Part shown: one piece after another, positions 9,613-15,000 of the stretch
How positions within the stretch are numbered: the first letter of the stretch is position 1
Layout of the letters: each line of letters opens with the position of its first letter
From: Trachelipus rathkii
Lineage: Eukaryota; Arthropoda; Malacostraca; Isopoda; Trachelipodidae
Direction: 5' to 3'
Assembly: GCA_015478945.1 (NCBI GenBank)
Contig: JABUQX010053200.1
Span: 1-15,000, forward strand
Length of the DNA: 15,000 nucleotides
Translations under genes and position numbers: made by a program
The notes under the pieces: generated by a model
The model's input: the letters and a program-made list of their open reading frames with translations, nothing else
What the model was told of the DNA's origin: nothing
Databases searched by the model: none

Positions 9613-11268
9613 ATGATGTAAGGAAGGTACTGCTGCAAGATATAAGATTTTTTTATGTCTTTATATATATTGTAATGTAGTTAAGAATAAGGTTTTGATA
9701 TGGTTTCTTGTTTCACGACGAAGGAGTATTTGGATGAGAGTAGAGCTGTGGGTATTCGACTGATGATCAATTATTAAAGTAAATGATATGTAGTTTTATG
9801 AGTGAGAGTGAGGGGATTTGAGGTTTGGTGTTGTGATGTTTGTTATTACAGTAAAAGTAAATTTTCTCAATGGCTGTACGAGTAGCAACGAGGATGACGG
9901 GTTCTAATATTAGCTTTCTAGTTAAAGCATGAGAAGAGACAATAATGATAATTGTAGAGACTACAGATAATCTAAGCAAGTAAACTTGACATTCAAATTA
10001 CTAGCGTATGGTATTGTGGTTTAAGGACCAAGATGGGAGCGATTGAAGACTTTGTAGAAGATTTTTTGTACGTACTTTGTGGAGGGAATGAGTGGAGTGG
10101 AGTGGTACTAATGTAGCTTGAGGACATAATCGGTAGAGCTTTGTGTAGTTACGCAGTGGCAAAGTGTTGGAAAGCTAGAGCTCTATGTTAGGGACGTGTG
10201 GTTGTAGGCATCTGAGGTAGCTTATTCTATGTGACAGGGACAGAGTCAGGCCGACATATTAGCTAATTATGAGAATAAAAGTATGTGTCACATATGTCTC
10301 GGAGAACACACAGGGTACTTGATAGTGGAGTCCATGCTGTCTGAAACTCAAGATACGTACAGACTGTTATAGTATGTTAACCGTTACTCCTCATAAATGA
10401 TGGAGAGGAAATAGAGGTAAGCCAAAGAAGGTGTCTGATAGAGAGTGATTAGAACCTTTTGTGACTGTCGATCAAGCGACTATACGAAGGAAGGTGTACG
10501 AACAGATGAATGCAAAATTGTTTGTCATGAGGTGTCTGTAAGTTGCGCAGTCGAAAATAATGCAGGCGCTTAGACCTAAAAGAAGTCACTGTTCGCATTT
10601 GTATATTTCTGGTGGAGAGTAGGGGCAAATCATCTAAAACACTTTAAGGGATTACATAGTGAAATTAATCAACTATGAGTGCTTTCATATAGATTAGATG
10701 TAGCCAAGCGCCGAGAGTGAGTTAACATAACGGAGGAGAGAGAGCACGAGAGAGAGACTATATGCCACAGACCAGAATGATATTCCACAGATGGAGTACG
10801 CTCTCGAAAAGGAATCTTGAAAACGAAACACAGTAGCGTTAAGTAACAGGATCATATAATTCTATCGGATGGAATCAATGTGGTATCGAATAATGAAGCT
10901 ATAGGGGCGAATTATGTAAGAAGCATGGGCTATGAAGCATATGCAGAGGGAGCTTCTCTATATTGTTGTGTACTGAGAGGAGTGATAACTTAAGAGTTTT
11001 TAGTAGAGCAGAAGATGTCGTAGATCGTTTTTCAAGTTCTTTAAGACCAATGAGGAACGAGATGTAATGCGCTGATATAGTATTAGTAGTTATATAGTTT
11101 ATATGATAGCTTTAAACGTTATAGTGGCGATAGAGCACCAGCTTCGTTGCATATATGTTACTTTAGAGTGTAAGCATCTCAACATGAATTAGTGATCATG
11201 ACAACTAGCTCTTATAATACATATGGAAATGTGAATATTTATATGTTTGATAGAGAGTTTTTCTACAG
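9613..11268. other. Strongly G-skewed stretch without a recognised gene
   Basis: The plus strand is rich in G, A and T and poor in C; in 10081-10140 I count 24 G against 5 C. A GA-rich patch (AGAGAGCACGAGAGAGAGA) lies near 10739-10757. A minus-strand open frame at 9979-9767 (70 residues) has a hydrophobic start and no resemblance to a known protein. Stops are frequent elsewhere. Nothing coding is supported. Confidence 0.5.
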
Positions 11269-11271
11269 TAA

Positions 11272-11865
11272 TATCAAGTTACCAACAAACATTTTCAAAC
11301 ATTTTGGAATGTTGCAACAGAACATAATCTGCTTTCTGATAAATTAGAAGAAATTAATATTTATGCTATTACTTTGATGAGAAAACAATTTAAAAATGAA
11401 TGAAAAAGATAAAATAATAAGCAATTACAATTTATATTCTGATGATGTTAATATTACAACACCTGAATTAGTGAGTCAAGTTTCGCAGAATCAAAGATCC
11501 TAACAACTTAACTAATCTTAATAAAGTTACTTTTAATAATTCGCAACTAAGTCGACCATCCAATAATTACTCACAGAATTGGGCTATTCTAATTTTGGAA
11601 AAAATTTGATATGTGGTCAGTTCATTTACAATTGTATTAAGAGTTTTAATAGAATTACTTCTTTAATATCTAAAAATGCCAAAATGCCAAAACATATTCT
11701 TACATTCAATACATGATATAAGAGCTCAAATCAAATCTTTTCAAATTCTACGTTGCGACATATATGTATGATTGAAACAATTGCAGAACTACTTTAAATG
11801 ATGAATTGTTCACATTTTCGCATTATCTCGCTTCACGCATATACCTTAAAAGAATAGGAGTTATC
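11272..11865 (+). pseudogene. Possible frame-broken coding sequence, unrecognised
   Basis: Plus-strand open segments tile this stretch in successive frames: 11272-11400, 11396-11500 (starting at an ATG), 11475-11606, 11567-11713 continuing after one TGA to 11794, and 11776-11865. Each gives a varied, protein-like composition rather than the low-complexity output of TA repeats. One segment reads KLEEINIYAITLMRKQFKNE, another TFSHYLASRIYLKRIGVI. I do not recognise the family and assign no function. By a rough estimate, one or two open runs of this length are expected by chance in 600 bp of such AT-rich DNA, so the excess is suggestive only. It might be an old transposon or other insertion, or a chance arrangement. 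Confidence 0.3.
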
Positions 11866-11868
11866 TAA

Positions 11869-12069
11869 TGTCATTATTTTTTAAGCTGAGATTAAGGGGA
11901 TTTAAAATAAAGACACTTAAAAATTAAGAGACATATTATGTTTAATTATATGTGTTTAGATAATACCCAGACGTTAATAAATATTAATCTTTTTTCTCTT
12001 TCTGTAGTTTATATACACATTACTATATAATGATTATACATTAAAATCTTATTATACTACTATTTTATT
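11869..12069. other. AT-rich spacer, nothing recognised
   Basis: Low-GC sequence grades into the TA block that follows. No open frame of note and no motif. Confidence 0.5.
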
Positions 12070-12358
12070 TAGAAGTATGATATATATGATAAATATTAGT
12101 ATCATATTATATATTAATAAATATATATATTATATATATATTAATATTATATGTATATAATATATATATTAATATATATAATATATTAATATATATATAT
12201 ATATATATTATAATATATAATATTAATATATATGATATATACATATAATATAATTTAATATATATAGTATATATATCAATTAAAATATATATATTAAATA
12301 ATATAATATATATTTATAGTATTAATATATATATATATATTATATATATTATATTATT
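12070..12358. repeat. Degenerate (TA)n block
   Basis: About 290 bp are nearly pure A and T, with long TA runs near 12187-12210 and 12325-12350. A 60-bp unique spacer (12359-12420, containing CACTACTATCACG and GGTTCCC) separates it from the next block. Confidence 0.9.
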
Positions 12359-12420
12359 CTTAATCTAAAACACTACTATCACGATAAAATTTTTATTTAT
12401 TTTGGTTCCCTATATAGCCA

Positions 12421-13180
12421 TTATATATATATATATTATATATTAATTGATATGTAATATATATTATATATATATTAATATATCGATATTATATAATAAT
12501 TAAATATTAATATTTTAAATAATTATAATTAATGAATATAATAATATAATATAAATATAAAAATATTACCTTATATATATATATATATAATGTATATAAT
12601 GTTATATATTATTAAACAATAGTGAATATTTTAATATAATATATTGTATATAATAATACATTAATATATATATTATATTATATATATATATATATTATAT
12701 ATCTTATTAATATATATAATAATATAATAAATATATATGATATACTATACTATAGTATATATATATATATATTAATATAAGGTATATATAAATATAATAT
12801 TTTATATATAAATATTAATAATATATTATGTATATAATATATTAAATAAATAAAATTAATACATATATTATATTATATTATGTATTATTAATATTAATAT
12901 ATATTATATTAATGATATATATATATTATATTAAATAATTAATAATTAAATATCTAAAATATACCCTGGAATAAAATAATTATACACAACCTAATATAAT
13001 AATATATATATATATATTAATTTATATAAAATAATTATATAAATTAATAATATAGTTATATTATATTATATATTAATGATTTAATATTATATATAATATA
13101 TATTATATATAATTATAAAATTATATTAAAATTAATTTATAATAATATTAAAAAAATTTATAATTATTATAAAATACTGA
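12421..13180. repeat. Long degenerate (TA)n block
   Basis: About 760 bp of TA-dominated DNA form the longest block in the window. It is broken by a small unique insert at about 12960-12992 containing CCCTGG and ACACAACC. Toward its right end the pattern shifts from TA to mixed ATTATAA and A runs. Tracts like this are prone to slippage and to assembly error, so exact length and order should not be trusted. Confidence 0.9.
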
Positions 13181-13185
13181 TATAA

Positions 13186-13240
13186 CATCATCAATCATCA
13201 TACACATCATCATCCTATATACTACACCATCATCACCACC
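13186..13240 (+). repeat. Imperfect CAT/ATC trinucleotide microsatellite
   Basis: CATCAT units occur in three clusters (13186-13200, 13205-13214, 13227-13240), with ACCACC at the right end and short non-repeat fillers between them. It sits at the boundary between the long TA block and less AT-rich DNA. Confidence 0.75.
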
Positions 13241-13559
13241 CAAAAAAGACTGGGGGTTATGGAGTGCTGATAAACATCAACTTAGAACAGAAAGAAGTAG
13301 ACAGAAGTAGTGACGAAAGTCGAAAGAAAGCCCAACCTAATCGCCCGCTTTTAACCTTTTAGTGAGAACTCGTCGCATTCGGAAAACCACCTTATTACCC
13401 TAGAGCCTCACGGGACAGCGACGGACCATCACTATGGCATCTTACGTCAATGTGGGGTTAATCTCGCATTGCCCTGATGGGCAACACAATTAATCATACC
13501 TATTCCTCACTAAACAAAACCCCGATTAATTACGACCTTACATTATGAAAAATGCACTT
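13241..13559. other. Less AT-rich unique DNA, no gene recognised
   Basis: Composition becomes more balanced directly after the CAT repeat. All frames close within a few tens of codons. A small perfect hairpin, TTGCCC-TGAT-GGGCAA, lies at 13469-13484; it is not followed by a T run and has no evident role. Confidence 0.4.
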
Positions 13560-14024
13560 TTTCTCTGCTATCTGCAAACTCACATTTCTCTCCTCGAGGC
13601 ATTCCTACTTTACTAAGTACTCAATCCACTTTTTCCTCGTCTCTATCAGCCGTTCATTCCCAGTCACTAAACTCAACTAACTATAATATACATTCCGCTA
13701 ATCGCAACACGACTATGCATCTACATTATACTCATTTCCACATGATGAAAATTACCAGCTCTCATACGTTACATATTCATTTATTCTAACTAATATGCCT
13801 AACCGCAAAACACATCTTATAATATCGTTCATTTCTCTAATTTTATAAATTTCATTCTCTCAACCTCTAACACGCCCAACTAAGATTGTTCATTAATAAA
13901 TACTATACTGTAACCTAAACTTAACTTATATACGATTTTAATATAACTACTATCTATTCTCCAACCATAGTCTCACTACTATATAATAACATAGGTAACA
14001 ACATAGTAAACTATATACATAAAT
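13560..14024. other. C-skewed, pyrimidine-leaning stretch
   Basis: The plus strand has far more C than G; I count 19 C to 6 G in 13561-13620, and 15 to 4 in 13861-13920. No coding potential is visible. It resembles the segment at 8226-8765 in composition but not in actual sequence, as far as I can align by eye. Confidence 0.5.
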
Positions 14025-14250
14025 TCTCAATATATAATATATATATAGTATTAATTAGTAATAGTATAGTATGGTATTATTCTAATATTATAGTTAATTA
14101 GTATATTATATATAGGTATATATATATATATATATAAATTATATTTAGTATATTAATTATATATATAATATATATATTATATATATATTATCTTATATAA
14201 AAAGATATATAATTATATATTATTATTATATATATAATATTTATATATAT
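14025..14250. repeat. Degenerate (TA)n block
   Basis: About 225 bp of TA with TTA and TAA interruptions include a run of alternating TA near 14115-14137. It lies about 80 bp upstream of the second GGAGTCGG repeat. Confidence 0.85.
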
Positions 14251-14333
14251 TTTTGTTTTAATAAATTATTTATTGATGAAAATAAAATATCTAAAATATT
14301 TTAGACCTTTAGACTGTAAGTTAATTTTCTAGA

Positions 14334-14511
14334 GGTTGGAGTCGGTAGTCGAAGTCGGTATACGGTAATTTTACTAAAAGGTAGTGTGAGTCGGAGTCGT
14401 AAAGTTCAGGATGATCGGTCTTAAATATTCAGAGGTCGGAGTCTCGGAGTCAGGTATGATCGGGAGTTCCAGGCAGTCTGAAAAATTTTTGAACCGACTC
14501 CACAACCCTGG
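14334..14511 (+). repeat. GGAGTCGG repeat, copy B, with inverted-repeat ends
   Basis: The unit opens with GGTTGGAGTCGGTA (14334-14347), carries several more GAGTCGG variants (14388-14399, 14433-14452), and closes with GAACCGACTCCACAACCCTGG (14491-14511). The opening TGGAGTCGGT (14337-14346) and the closing ACCGACTCCA (14493-14502) are perfect 10-bp reverse complements, so the unit can fold into a hairpin with about 146 bp between the arms. An ending like CCGACTCCACAGCCCTG is, from memory, common in arthropod dispersed repeats; I could not verify this. Same orientation as copy A, about 9.5 kb away. Confidence 0.75.
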
Positions 14512-14734
14512 ATTTAACCATGAAGCAAATTATGGATTTTAAACAGTTTAATGTTTCAAGTATTTTCAAGTTTCAGCATTTTAAAATTATTTTTCATTAT
14601 TCATTTGATCTGTACGAAATTTTTAAATTTTTTTAATAAATTTAATTAAGTAAATTAAATTAATATCTTGTTATAAAATATTTGAGATGGTGGTGGCATT
14701 CAATAAGATTTTGTGAATAAATGTTGATAATCAA
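14512..14734. other. AT-rich spacer, nothing recognised
   Basis: A- and T-rich DNA with runs such as TTTTTAAATTTTTTT near 14620-14635. No frame or motif supports a gene. Confidence 0.5.
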
Positions 14735-14980
14735 TATTATATATATTCATTATATTTATAGTATATAATATATTATATTTTTATTTTTATAAATATTTAT
14801 TATTATTATTTTTAAAATTTTAGATAATTATTCGTAGTTTTTAATTTCTCATATAAATTTTTATCCCAGTCAATCTATAATAATTAATAATATAAAATTA
14901 AGAAAAACTAAGATAATATATAATTATTAAATTATTAATATTAGTATTAATATAGTAATATATATATATTATTATATCCA
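14735..14980. repeat. TA/TTA-rich low-complexity tract
   Basis: TA and TTA dominated sequence contains a small unique piece around 14836-14878 (TTCGTAG, TCCCAGTCAATC). The window ends in about 20 bases of unique DNA after it. Confidence 0.7.
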
Positions 14981-15000
14981 GTAGGCCGACACTTACTAAT

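Noticed and set aside
9031..9979. Several ORFs of 60 to 83 residues on both strands
   Set aside because: They are mutually overlapping or isolated, with no recognisable domain. I describe the island instead of calling genes.
13469..13484. Hairpin TTGCCC-TGAT-GGGCAA, terminator-like
   Set aside because: There is no T run after it, no upstream gene, and the window is eukaryotic, so a bacterial-type terminator call would be unsupported.
1..15000. tRNA, rRNA, snRNA, telomeric repeat or CRISPR array
   Set aside because: I looked by eye for T-loop type GGTTCRANYCC boxes on both strands, TTAGG arrays and regularly spaced repeats and found none that holds up. A covariance-model scan would settle it.

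Overview
This is a 15 kb piece of very AT-rich eukaryotic DNA, almost certainly from an animal and probably an arthropod. The main evidence is a broken non-LTR retrotransposon at the left edge. Its reverse-transcriptase and linker motifs match the Jockey-superfamily elements I know best from decapod crustaceans. Two GGAGTCGG-type repeats and many long (TA)n tracts fit an arthropod or crustacean genome. The species assignment is inference and could be wrong. I see no intact protein-coding gene, RNA gene, CRISPR array or prokaryotic signal anywhere in the window.

Layout, left to right. Positions 1-1005 hold the minus-strand retrotransposon relic, which runs off the left edge. Positions 1006-4460 are AT-rich DNA with no recognised gene; a pair of overlapping antiparallel reading frames lies near 3090-3320. 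Positions 4461-4785 are a slightly GC-richer pocket leading into the first GGAGTCGG repeat (4785-5050). Positions 5051-6200 are AT-rich unique DNA. From 6203 to 8225 three large degenerate TA blocks alternate with spacers, one of which (7051-7277) carries four short hairpins. A pyrimidine-rich stretch (8226-8765) leads into a GC- and CpG-richer island (8766-9612) that contains one candidate exon. Positions 9613-11260 are strongly G-rich over C. Positions 11272-11865 are tiled by shifting plus-strand open frames that may be a broken coding sequence I do not recognise. A second TA-block zone spans 12070-13180 and ends in a CAT microsatellite. Positions 13241-14025 are unique DNA that turns C-rich over G. 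The last kilobase has TA blocks on either side of the second GGAGTCGG repeat (14334-14511).

Nothing indicates genes working together. The window reads as intergenic or intronic repeat-rich DNA. The indels in the retrotransposon and the irregular TA tracts could reflect ancient decay, uncorrected long-read assembly error, or both; the sequence alone cannot separate these. The points most worth a second look are the internal deletion in the retrotransposon, the hairpin-ended GGAGTCGG repeat, the broken reading frame near 11.3-11.9 kb, the candidate exon at 8805-8872, and the alternating strand skew of the non-TA segments.
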